DNA from: Kordiimonas pumila
Lineage (GTDB): Bacteria > Pseudomonadota > Alphaproteobacteria > Sphingomonadales > Kordiimonadaceae
DNA: 64,000 nucleotides
Assembly: GCF_015240255.1 (NCBI RefSeq)
Contig: NZ_CP061205.1
Location: forward strand, 1,633,501 to 1,697,500
Reading direction: 5' to 3'
Shown here: piece by piece, positions 18,224 to 26,537 of the stretch
How the letters are laid out: the number at the start of each line of letters is the position of its first letter
Numbering within the stretch: the stretch's first letter is position 1
The notes under the pieces: model-generated
Databases searched by the model: none
What the model was told of the DNA's origin: nothing
What the model saw: only the letters and a program-made list of their open reading frames with translations
Program-made: the position numbers and the translations under genes

Positions 18224-20581
18224 ATGAGTATAAAAATGAAAACACATTATAAAACCTGCCGCGGGCTATTGCTGACTACAGCTTTGGCAACAACCGGCGT
18301 TATAGCAACAGCACCTGTTGCAGCACAGATGGTGCTTGAGGAAATTACGGTAACGGCACAAAAACGCGAACAGGGTATCAACGATGTTGGTATTACGGTT
18401 AACGCATTTTCTGGCGACATGCTCGACGACTTAGGCGTGAAATCAGCGGAAGATATGGCGCTTGTTACCCCAGGCCTTACTATTACCAATACGGCGGCAA
18501 CGGGAGTGCCGATTTACACGATCCGAGGTGTTGGTTTTTCTGATTATTCAACGGCGGCTTCCAGCACAGTTGGTTTGTACTTTGACGAAGTGGCTATTCC
18601 TTATGCTGTTATGAGCCGCGGCGTTCTGTTTGATATGGAGCGGGTAGAGGTTTTGAAAGGCCCACAAGGCGACTTGTATGGCCGTAACACGACGGCTGGC
18701 CAGATTAATTTTATCAGCAAAAAGCCCACAGATGAATTTGAGGCAGGTGTAGCTGTTGATTATAGCCGCTTTAACGTGCTGGATGTAGAAACATACGCGA
18801 GTGGCCCGATCACTAGTGGTATTCAGGCCCGGTTATCTGCAAAGGTTGTTCAGTCAAGTGAAGGATGGCAGCAAAGCCTAACTCGCGAGGGCGATACCCT
18901 TGGTAAGCGTGATGAAGTGGCTGTGCGCGGTTTGATCAACTTCGACCTGAGCGACAATGCAAAACTACTTCTAAATATGCATTTGATCCGCGATAAATCC
19001 GATAACCTTGCAACAACTGCTTATGACGGCACGGATATAGGGCTGGATTCTACCCAAAACCTCATTAGTGCAGGCGCAATACCTTATTCACTGGGCGATA
19101 ACCGTGCCGCTGACTGGACACCGGGTGAATATCGCCCACGCCGCGATAATGAGATGAAAGGTATTTCCGCTCGTCTCGATTGGGATTTTGAAGGCATGAG
19201 CCTTACCTCAATCACGGCCTATGATAAATTTGATCGGTCAGAGGCTAATGACTGGGATGGAGCTGAAATCCGCGATTCAAACAATATCAATGTTACCGAT
19301 ATTGAAGTTTTCTCTCAGGAAGTTAGGCTTTCATCCAATAACGATTCCAATCTTAGCTGGATTGCAGGGGTCTATTATTCAAAAGATGACATGAGTGAAG
19401 ACTATAATTACTTCATGAATGATTCATATTATTCAGTTGCCTTAGGGATTACAGAACTAGACACCCGTTATGATCAAACGACTGAATCTATCGCGGCGTT
19501 TGGTCATGTTGAATGGCAAATGACTGATAAGTTCAAGCTAACAGTTGGTGCACGCTATACTGAAGAAGACCGTGAGTGGAGCGGTTGTACCTATGACCGT
19601 AATGGTACACTAGCTTTTGCCGCGAATAATATTATTACACCGTTCTTGATTGCGCCTGCAGGCCTGCCAATTCCTGATGATGTGGCAGACGGTGCATGTG
19701 CTGTTTATAACGATATTGAAGGGTCTGATAATTACGGCCAGTATTCTGTGTTTACAGATGATATTGCTACTAACAAGTGGATGTGGAAGGCAACACTTGA
19801 TTATGCCCCAACAGATGATCTGTTATTTTACGGTACCATTTCTAAAGGCTTTAAATCGGGTGGCTTTAACGGCGCAAATGCCAATACGCACAGCCAGCTT
19901 GTGCCGTACGGCCCAGAAGACCTGATATCATACGAGCTTGGTATGAAGTCAACACTTGCTGAAGGTCGTTTGCAAGTGAATGCAGCTTTCTTCTATTATG
20001 ATTATCAAGACAAACAGGAGCAGGATACGGCTGTTACTTTTGTAGGCAATATTTCGGGCCTGACAAACGTGCCTAAATCTAAAATTAAGGGCGGTGAAGT
20101 TGAGGTGCGCTGGCTTGCGACAGAGGGCCTGACAGTTGATATGGGAGCCGCATATCTGGATACGGAAATTACTGAATGGGAAGCTGTGAGCTCTACGGAC
20201 AGTGTGTACCCAACAATTGTTACCTTTGATGCTTCTGGCCTTGAGCTTGCGAATTCCCCTAAGTGGCAGTTTAACAGCACGGTTACGTATGAATGGGCGA
20301 TTTCAAGCAAGCTGATGATGATGGTTGCAGGTGATGCTATTTATAAAGATTCTACCACTGGCGGTGCCCAAGGTTTGGCATACGCAACAGAAGATTATTT
20401 CCTTGCTAATGCTCGTATGGGTATCAGTGATGTTGACGGCGATTGGAGCATAAAGCTTTATGGCCGTAATATCTTTAATAAATACTATTACCCAGCAGCG
20501 TTTGTTGGTGGTAATGGCCCCTATGTGAGAATGGCGGGAATGCCTGTAACATACGGGATTACAGCATCATTTAAGTTCTAA
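18224..20581 (+). CDS. TonB-dependent outer-membrane receptor
   Basis: I prefer the ATG at 18224, with GGGATGGAAACA upstream, over the in-frame ATG at 18215, giving 785 residues. A signal peptide ends near PVAAQ. EEITVTAQKREQGINDVG is the TonB box and plug start, VEVLKGPQGDLYGRNTTAGQ is the conserved plug motif, and the barrel ends in GITASFKF. It is the sphingomonad/alteromonad-like type used for uptake of organic substrates. It follows the amidase and deacetylase genes and is closed by a strong terminator, so it likely imports the substrate of those enzymes. Confidence 0.9.
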   Translation: MSIKMKTHYKTCRGLLLTTALATTGVIATAPVAAQMVLEEITVTAQKREQGINDVGITVNAFSGDMLDDLGVKSAEDMALVTPGLTITNTAATGVPIYTIRGVGFSDYSTAASSTVGLYFDEVAIPYAVMSRGVLFDMERVEVLKGPQGDLYGRNTTAGQINFISKKPTDEFEAGVAVDYSRFNVLDVETYASGPITSGIQARLSAKVVQSSEGWQQSLTREGDTLGKRDEVAVRGLINFDLSDNAKLLLNMHLIRDKSDNLATTAYDGTDIGLDSTQNLISAGAIPYSLGDNRAADWTPGEYRPRRDNEMKGISARLDWDFEGMSLTSITAYDKFDRSEANDWDGAEIRDSNNINVTDIEVFSQEVRLSSNNDSNLSWIAGVYYSKDDMSEDYNYFMNDSYYSVALGITELDTRYDQTTESIAAFGHVEWQMTDKFKLTVGARYTEEDREWSGCTYDRNGTLAFAANNIITPFLIAPAGLPIPDDVADGACAVYNDIEGSDNYGQYSVFTDDIATNKWMWKATLDYAPTDDLLFYGTISKGFKSGGFNGANANTHSQLVPYGPEDLISYELGMKSTLAEGRLQVNAAFFYYDYQDKQEQDTAVTFVGNISGLTNVPKSKIKGGEVEVRWLATEGLTVDMGAAYLDTEITEWEAVSSTDSVYPTIVTFDASGLELANSPKWQFNSTVTYEWAISSKLMMMVAGDAIYKDSTTGGAQGLAYATEDYFLANARMGISDVDGDWSIKLYGRNIFNKYYYPAAFVGGNGPYVRMAGMPVTYGITASFKF

Positions 20582-20595
20582 GTATTCTGATAATC

Positions 20596-20625
20596 GAGCC
20601 ACGGTAAAATGCCGTGGCTCTTTTT
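20596..20625 (+). terminator. Strong intrinsic terminator after TonB receptor gene
   Basis: GAGCCACGG (20596-20604) and CCGTGGCTC (20612-20620) form a perfect nine-pair stem with a seven-base loop, followed by five T (20621-20625). It lies between the TonB receptor stop and the next gene, and it overlaps a possible upstream start of that gene, arguing for the internal ATG at 20642. Confidence 0.9.
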
Positions 20626-20641
20626 CTTCGAGGGCAAGGTA

Positions 20642-22387
20642 ATGTTGTATAAATATACTATATCCACCAATACGAAATATTTGACTAAAGCGGTTTTAGC
20701 TTTGGGGTTGGCGCTATCTGCTGCGCAAACAGCTTTTGCTGATACGGTCGATTCTATCGTTATTAACGGCGAAATTCATACAATGGAAGCAGCACAGCCC
20801 ATTGTACAAGCTGTAGCTGTTAAGGACGGAAAGTTCATAGCGCTTGGTACAAGTGCAGATATTAAAAAGCTGGCGGGGCCAGATACAGAGGTTCATGACC
20901 TTATGGGGCGCGTGGCACTACCCGGTTTGGTAGATGCACACAGCCACCCGACAGACGGAGCTATCGCCAACCTGTTTAGTTGCAAGTTTGAATTTACAGC
21001 AACCGCAGATGAAATTGCTTCAACACTAACAAAATGTGTTGCAGAAAACCCAGATGCAGGCTGGATTATTGGCGGGCGCTGGGACAGTAACTTCTTTGAA
21101 AACAATGATATTGAATCACCGCGCAAATGGCTTGATCAATACGCTGGCGGCAAGGCTGTTTATTTTAGTGACGATTCTGGCCACAACGGATGGGCAAACA
21201 CCAAGGCCCTTGAACTTGTTGGTGTAACAGCTGAAACGAAAGACCCCGCAGGTGGTACATTTGTGCGCGAGGCAGGTAGTACTGTGCCAAACGGTTTGCT
21301 GCTTGAAGAAGCTCAGGTTGTGATGGAAGCCGCCTTACCGGACTGGAGTGAAAGCCAGTATATTGCCGGTGTTAAGGAAATGGCACGCCTTGCTAATAGG
21401 TATGGTATTACCGGTATTAAAGATGCGAATGCCCGCGAGCCAATTTTAAAAGCTTATCAGGCAGTTGATCAAAGCGGTGCACTCACCTTGCGTGTGGCAG
21501 CGCTTGTTTCAACGCCCTACGGGCACCGTGAAGTGCCCCTTGACTATAACCGTATTGAAAAATTGAGCAGTAAATATGCTTCCCCGCTTGTTGATACACG
21601 GTTCGTGAAAATATTTGATGACGGTGTGCCAACTGTATCGCGTACAGCAGCTATGCTGGACCCATACCTGCCAGACGAGAACTTCCCCGACAATTACCGC
21701 GGCATGCTGCATGTGGGGGAAGATATTTTGGTAACAGATGTTTCCGAGTTGGAAAAACGCGGTTTCACAGTTAAAATTCATACGGCAGGTGACAGGTCTG
21801 TTCATGTGGCCTTGAACGCCATTGAAAAGGCACACGCTATCAGTGGCCGTTCTGATCTGCGGCACGAGCTTGCGCATGCGGGCTATATGACAACAGATGA
21901 TATCAAGCGGTTTAAGTCTCTGAATGTGGTGGCTGACCTGTCGCCTTATTTGTGGCACCCTTCACCAATTATATTCTCGATTGAAACCGCTCTGGGTAAA
22001 GAGCGGGCAGATCGCTACTGGCCTATTAAAGACTTGCTGGCGGCGGGCGCACCTGTGCTTGCTGGATCAGATTGGCCAGCAGCAGTACCATCGCTTAACC
22101 CCTGGATTGGTATAGAGGCAATGGTAACCCGGCGCGATCCTTATGGTAAAACACCCGGCGCACTTTGGCCTGAGCAGGCCATTAGCCTAGAACAGGCTCT
22201 CGAAATATTCACCATAGACGGCGCTAAAGCACTTCGTAAAGATGATGTGACCGGCTCAATCAAGGTTGGGAAGTCGGCTGACATGATTGTGCTTGACCAT
22301 AATATTTTCAAAACGCCTGCGGAAGATATAGCCGAAACTAAGGTTGAACTGGTTCTGTTTCAGGGAAAAGTGGTTCTGGAAAAGTAA
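20642..22387 (+). CDS. Exported YtcJ-like metal-dependent amidohydrolase
   Basis: The ATG at 20642 follows GAGGGCAAGG and gives 581 residues; the in-frame start at 20609 lies inside the terminator hairpin. A signal peptide ends near TAFAD, so it is periplasmic or secreted. The domain is the YtcJ/NfdA subgroup of amidohydrolases: the HxH motif sits in ALPGLVDAHSHP, followed by GWIIGGRWDSNFF, KIHTAGDRSVH and ILAGSDWPAA-like AGSDWP with the metal Asp, then GSIKVGKSADMIVLD. Relatives cleave formamides and N-substituted amides. Its place after the amidase/deacetylase/receptor genes fits a scheme of amide uptake and hydrolysis. Confidence 0.86.
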   Translation: MLYKYTISTNTKYLTKAVLALGLALSAAQTAFADTVDSIVINGEIHTMEAAQPIVQAVAVKDGKFIALGTSADIKKLAGPDTEVHDLMGRVALPGLVDAHSHPTDGAIANLFSCKFEFTATADEIASTLTKCVAENPDAGWIIGGRWDSNFFENNDIESPRKWLDQYAGGKAVYFSDDSGHNGWANTKALELVGVTAETKDPAGGTFVREAGSTVPNGLLLEEAQVVMEAALPDWSESQYIAGVKEMARLANRYGITGIKDANAREPILKAYQAVDQSGALTLRVAALVSTPYGHREVPLDYNRIEKLSSKYASPLVDTRFVKIFDDGVPTVSRTAAMLDPYLPDENFPDNYRGMLHVGEDILVTDVSELEKRGFTVKIHTAGDRSVHVALNAIEKAHAISGRSDLRHELAHAGYMTTDDIKRFKSLNVVADLSPYLWHPSPIIFSIETALGKERADRYWPIKDLLAAGAPVLAGSDWPAAVPSLNPWIGIEAMVTRRDPYGKTPGALWPEQAISLEQALEIFTIDGAKALRKDDVTGSIKVGKSADMIVLDHNIFKTPAEDIAETKVELVLFQGKVVLEK

Positions 22388-22404
22388 GCTAATGGCTTGA
22401 AATG

Positions 22405-22439
22405 AAAAAGCGGCTTTCACTATTTGAAGGCCGCTTTTT
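22405..22439. terminator. Bidirectional terminator between convergent genes
   Basis: Fourteen-base arms around 22405-22418 and 22426-22439, with a GCGGC/GCCGC core and A and T runs at the outer ends, form a stem with one G-U pair and a seven-base loop. The A/T symmetry lets it stop transcription from both the amidohydrolase gene (+) and the aminotransferase gene (-). Confidence 0.88.
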
Positions 22440-22462
22440 AGTATGTAGAGTAGGCGTGTGCA

Positions 22463-23749
22463 TTAAACCAAGCGCTTGATAACCCGTTCCAAAATATCAA
22501 GACCTTCATGTAAAACAGCATCACTTGCAGTTAAAGCAGGCAGGAAGCGTATGACATTGCCGCGCACACCGCAGGAAAGAAGGATAAGCCCTTCACTTGC
22601 GGCCTCTGCCACTATCTTGCGGGTCAGGTCTGCATCTGGTTTGCTTGCGTCGCCGTCTTTTACCAGTTCAAGGGCAATCATCGCGCCAAGGTTTCGAATG
22701 TCGCCCATGGCTGCAATACCAGACTGTTTGATAGATAGTAAACGCTCACGGAACATATCACCAATTTGAACGGCACGGTTACAGAGTTTGTCTTCTTCTA
22801 TAATATCAAGTACCTTGAGCCCTGCAACACAGCCAAGGGGTGATCCGCCATATGTGCCGCCAAGGCCACCGGGCGCTACAGTTTCCATAATATCAGCCTT
22901 GCCAATCAACCCCGAGAGCGGAAAGCCGCCGGCCAGTGCTTTGGCAACTGTCATCATATCTGGCTCGACACCGCTATATTCTGTTGCGAACACTTTGCCT
23001 GTGCGGGCAAAACCGGTTTGGATTTCATCGCAGATCATAAGAATGCCGTGTTTGTCGCATAAAGCGCGGATCGCCTGCATAAAGGCTGGACTTGCAGCAT
23101 AAAAGCCACCTTCCCCTTGCACAGGCTCTAAAATGATAGCTGCAACACGGGATGGTTCAATATCAGCACTGAAAAGAGCTTCAAGCGCATCAAGGGAAAT
23201 TTGCTCGGTAATGCCGTGGTACGGAATGGGGTACGGTACATGGTACACATCTGAAGGGAAGGGGCCAAAGCCTGCTTTATAGGGTGCAACTTTACCAGTT
23301 AAGGCCATCCCCATCATTGTGCGCCCATGAAAACCACCTTTGAAAGCAATAACGCCCGGCCGGCCTGTTGCTACACGGGCAACCTTGACCGCATTTTCAA
23401 CTGCTTCCGCGCCGGTTGTGAGGAAAATGGTTTTCTTAGGCGTGTTACCGGGTGCGAGTGTGTTAAGGCGTTCGGCAAGCTCTACATAGCTTTCATAGGG
23501 GTTTACCTGAAAGCAAACATGGGAAAAATTATCAATTTGCGCTTTCACCGCTTCTGTAATGCGTGGGTCACCGTGGCCTGTGTTGCAAACCGCAATGCCT
23601 GTACCAAAGTCAATGTAACGCTTGCCTTCAACATCAAAGATTTCTGCGTTAGAGGCTTTTGCTGCAAATTTGGCGTGGATAGTACCCACACCTCGCGGCA
23701 CTGCGGCGGTGCGGCGAGCCCATAGATCGCTATTATTACTGGATGTCAT
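22463..23749 (-). CDS. gabT: Class III aminotransferase, 4-aminobutyrate aminotransferase type
   Basis: The 428-residue PLP enzyme closely matches GabT. Diagnostic segments are FLTTGAEAVENAVKVAR, AFKGGFHGRTMMGMALTGK, ILEPVQGEGGF, ICDEIQTGFARTGK (the Asp that contacts the PLP pyridine N) and MTVAKALAGGFPLSG with the Schiff-base Lys. It would transfer an amino group from GABA or a related omega-amino acid to 2-oxoglutarate, giving succinate semialdehyde or the analogous semialdehyde. AGGAGGG precedes the ATG. Two aldehyde dehydrogenases further right could oxidise such a product. Specificity for GABA versus 5-aminovalerate is not certain. Confidence 0.88.
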   Translation of the reverse strand: MTSSNNSDLWARRTAAVPRGVGTIHAKFAAKASNAEIFDVEGKRYIDFGTGIAVCNTGHGDPRITEAVKAQIDNFSHVCFQVNPYESYVELAERLNTLAPGNTPKKTIFLTTGAEAVENAVKVARVATGRPGVIAFKGGFHGRTMMGMALTGKVAPYKAGFGPFPSDVYHVPYPIPYHGITEQISLDALEALFSADIEPSRVAAIILEPVQGEGGFYAASPAFMQAIRALCDKHGILMICDEIQTGFARTGKVFATEYSGVEPDMMTVAKALAGGFPLSGLIGKADIMETVAPGGLGGTYGGSPLGCVAGLKVLDIIEEDKLCNRAVQIGDMFRERLLSIKQSGIAAMGDIRNLGAMIALELVKDGDASKPDADLTRKIVAEAASEGLILLSCGVRGNVIRFLPALTASDAVLHEGLDILERVIKRLV

Positions 23750-23965
23750 TTAGAAAGCCCTCCTATCAGGCAATATTTAAAATCATGATGTTTGTAAGTT
23801 GGTTGTGGTATTTATTGGGCTGTTACAGACTTTCCCTGAAGGCTCTTTGACTCTAGGGAGAGTATTGGTAATGCTTTGGTCTTTAACCATGGTACCATAT
23901 TTTAGCATTTCTGTTACGTGTTATGCACGCGCAAGACTATTTGTGTCAGACAGGTAATTTCTGGT

Positions 23966-25144
23966 TTATGGCTGTGAAATTTTAGCGTTGCTTTTTAAAA
24001 TAGTAAGCCGGGCCCGCGCGGGGATAAGAAGCAAAATATAGCTGATTAAAAAGAAACCGACGCAAGCAATAATAACATTTGAAAAACCGGTTTCATCAAT
24101 GAAGAGCGTACCAAGATAAGGCCCAAGGCCAAGGCCTGTCATTTGAAGCGCAATAGCATACACCATCATATTACCGCGCCTGTCGAAATCGCCTACTTTT
24201 GCAAGGATGAAAGGCAACACCATGTTCCATAGAAAGTTGAAGCCGCACACGGCTATCATATAAATGGTATAATTAAAGTCTGCCAGCAGGATTGCCATGC
24301 TGGTAGCACCGCCTATTATACCAACAGTGATAGGAAGCAGGCGGCGCACCTTGTTGGCAAGCATGACGGATAATAGCGCCCCGGCGATGCCCATAATCTG
24401 CGATATAGTTAGCGCATTTGCGACGGCTTGTTCACCGACACCTTCTGAAGTGCCAATCAGGAAAAGGTAAGCCCACGCTATACCTTGTGCCAAATTATAA
24501 CTCAGCACACCAAGCATCGCGATTATTTTCAGGTTTTTGGAAAGGTCTACGGCCCTCTCACTTGGTACCCCTTGGCTATCGAGTGATGCAGGTAGATATT
24601 TAACAAAGTATACTGATATAAGCGTGATAAAGGCAAAGAACGCAAAGAGGCCTTGCAACCCGAACATATCAAACGCGGTAGGCATTACGAATAGCCCCAC
24701 AGCGCCGTATGACAAAAGCCACACCAAATAGAGCGCAAGGTTGCGGTCTGTTTCCCGTGTTAGGCCTATCGCCCCAAAGCTGATAGATATGAGCCCACCG
24801 TAGCCAAGCCCGGCAATGAATCTTGAGAGCATAAGGGGCTGTAGGTCAAGCCAGAAAATAGAAGCAACATCCCCGGCAACAGCCGCAGCTACACATAGTA
24901 AGGCTAATTTGCGCCAGTTAATGTTGCCAACAAAAAATGAAATCAGAATGGTTGTGAGCGCGACACCTGCCATTTCAGCAGAGGCAATATAACCAGCTTG
25001 TTTTTCTGTCATGCCCAGCACACTAACAAGCCCTTGAACAAGGCCGGGTTGTACGATGAAAACAAGTACACCTACTACCCCAAACAAAAAGGCCGAGTAG
25101 CGGGCCGAGTTGCTGTTTACATCATATACTGCGCCAGCTTTCAT
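23966..25144 (-). CDS. Major facilitator superfamily transporter
   Basis: The 392-residue protein has about twelve hydrophobic segments, including FLFGVVGVLVFIVQPGLVQ and the C-terminal VIIACVGFFLISYILLLIP, with a basic central loop around residue 190. This is the MFS fold in the inner membrane. No substrate-specific motif is recognisable. It lies downstream of the AraC-type gene on the same strand and upstream of gabT, so a role in importing an amino acid or aromatic acid handled by this block is plausible but unproven. Confidence 0.85.
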   Translation of the reverse strand: MKAGAVYDVNSNSARYSAFLFGVVGVLVFIVQPGLVQGLVSVLGMTEKQAGYIASAEMAGVALTTILISFFVGNINWRKLALLCVAAAVAGDVASIFWLDLQPLMLSRFIAGLGYGGLISISFGAIGLTRETDRNLALYLVWLLSYGAVGLFVMPTAFDMFGLQGLFAFFAFITLISVYFVKYLPASLDSQGVPSERAVDLSKNLKIIAMLGVLSYNLAQGIAWAYLFLIGTSEGVGEQAVANALTISQIMGIAGALLSVMLANKVRRLLPITVGIIGGATSMAILLADFNYTIYMIAVCGFNFLWNMVLPFILAKVGDFDRRGNMMVYAIALQMTGLGLGPYLGTLFIDETGFSNVIIACVGFFLISYILLLIPARARLTILKSNAKISQP

Positions 25145-25256
25145 GTTTGTTCCTATGCGTGGTTGTCACATATTTCTGTTTATCGCTAAGAGAGCAGGCT
25201 ACACTGCCGGAAAAAACTGTATTTGATAATATCACGCATCAGCTTGACATAATCGG

Positions 25257-26309
25257 TCAAAGTAGGCTGGTAATTGTTGAAGCATTCTCGTTTCTATACT
25301 GTTCTGGTGGGATGCCATTCCAGCGCCTAAAGGCGCGTGTGAAGGGGGCATTTTCTGAAAAGCCAACTTTGAAGGCGATATCCCTTATTGTTAAGTCAGA
25401 ATAAAGCAGATGATTTTTAGCAAGAACATTCCTTTTGCGGTCAATAAAGTCTTTTAGGCTAATGCCTGATGCACGCATTTTTCTGTGTAGGGTCGCGGGT
25501 GAAATGCCCATGCTGACAGCTATTTTTTCGGCCGTTGCGCCTTGTTCCAGTAAGTGGTTGGTCAGCGTTATATCAAGCTGCTCTAGAAAGGACTGGTTGC
25601 CAAGCTGCATATTATCCATGCTGCGTTTCACATAGTTTTCCAGTATAGGAAACAGGCTTCTGTCGGCATTGTTGGAAGACCGTTGCAGGTATTTTGGGTC
25701 AAAATGAATAGCGTTCACAGGCTGTGAGTAGTAAACTGGACAGCGGAAAAAATTCTCCAATGCCATGCTTTTAGAAGGCTTTTCATGTTCAAAGTGAATT
25801 TCAACAAGCTCGAAACGCCCTGACAAATAACTGTGTATAAGCTGGTAAGTGATACCAATGGAGTATTCTGCATCTTGCCGTCTTGGCCATATGTCGCTGT
25901 CGGTAATGCGGTAACTGATACCGGCGAGACCATCTTCTTCAAACACTTTCATTTCTGAAGAATCTTGAATGGCACGCACATAAAGGGCAAGGGAGCATAA
26001 GGCTTCATAAAGTGTGGGGGAACTCATAACAAGATACCCCACAGCGCCAATGCTTTCTGGCCCAACACCAAGGCACAAGTGCAGGGATAAATAGGGGTCT
26101 TGCACTTGCTCGGCAGCTTTTTCATAGAAGCTTATGTATTTTTTTAATGGGATTTTGGCATCAGGGTCTTGAATTTGGGGCCATTTCAAGCCGACTAGGT
26201 CAAGTGTCTTTTGCAGGCTAATGCCTCTTTCAAGCAACTGGTCCAGAATAGCTTTCAAAATCTGGGTGGTGATTTGAGGTTCTTTTACATACTCGGCATG
26301 GGTTTTCAT
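25257..26309 (-). CDS. AraC-family transcriptional regulator (arabinose-binding-like N domain)
   Basis: About 350 residues from the ATG at 26309; an upstream GTG at 26324 is also possible, and AGAGGTGG lies before both. The N-terminal two thirds match the OruR/ArgR-like sensor domain, including the DSDIWPRRQDAEYS motif. The C-terminal 100 residues hold two HTHs (KIAVSMGISPATLHRKMRA and TIRDIAFKVGFSENAPFTRA). The gene is divergent from a TonB receptor gene and upstream of the MFS gene, so it probably activates one or both. It shares its architecture with the second AraC gene beyond the receptor. Confidence 0.87.
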   Translation of the reverse strand: MKTHAEYVKEPQITTQILKAILDQLLERGISLQKTLDLVGLKWPQIQDPDAKIPLKKYISFYEKAAEQVQDPYLSLHLCLGVGPESIGAVGYLVMSSPTLYEALCSLALYVRAIQDSSEMKVFEEDGLAGISYRITDSDIWPRRQDAEYSIGITYQLIHSYLSGRFELVEIHFEHEKPSKSMALENFFRCPVYYSQPVNAIHFDPKYLQRSSNNADRSLFPILENYVKRSMDNMQLGNQSFLEQLDITLTNHLLEQGATAEKIAVSMGISPATLHRKMRASGISLKDFIDRKRNVLAKNHLLYSDLTIRDIAFKVGFSENAPFTRAFRRWNGIPPEQYRNENASTITSLL

Positions 26310-26346
26310 GATCGGTAAAGCCACCTCTATAGATTTAGTGCCATGA

Positions 26347-26390
26347 TTATTGATCTATATTGTCAATATAATGATCGAAAAAGTCAATAA
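26347..26390. promoter_or_regulatory. Nested palindromes in AraC/TonB divergent promoter region
   Basis: TTATTGA (26347-26353) is inverted as TCAATAA (26384-26390), and inside it a 15-base palindrome, TATATTG-T-CAATATA, spans 26356-26370. Both share a TATTG/CAATA half-site. The site lies about 40 bases upstream of the AraC-type gene and about 150 bases before the TonB receptor gene, suiting an operator for that regulator; this is inference from position and symmetry. Confidence 0.5.
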
Positions 26391-26537
26391 AACTTTATGC
26401 AACTGACCTTAGTCTGTTTCTCAGTTGGTCGCTGGGGGTCTTAGGCCTGCGCCAATACAAGAGTGTAAACTCAATATTCAGGGAAGTGCTCATATTGCTA
26501 TCGGGGAGATGGCGTTTGAGTATCAAGGAGAGATCAT

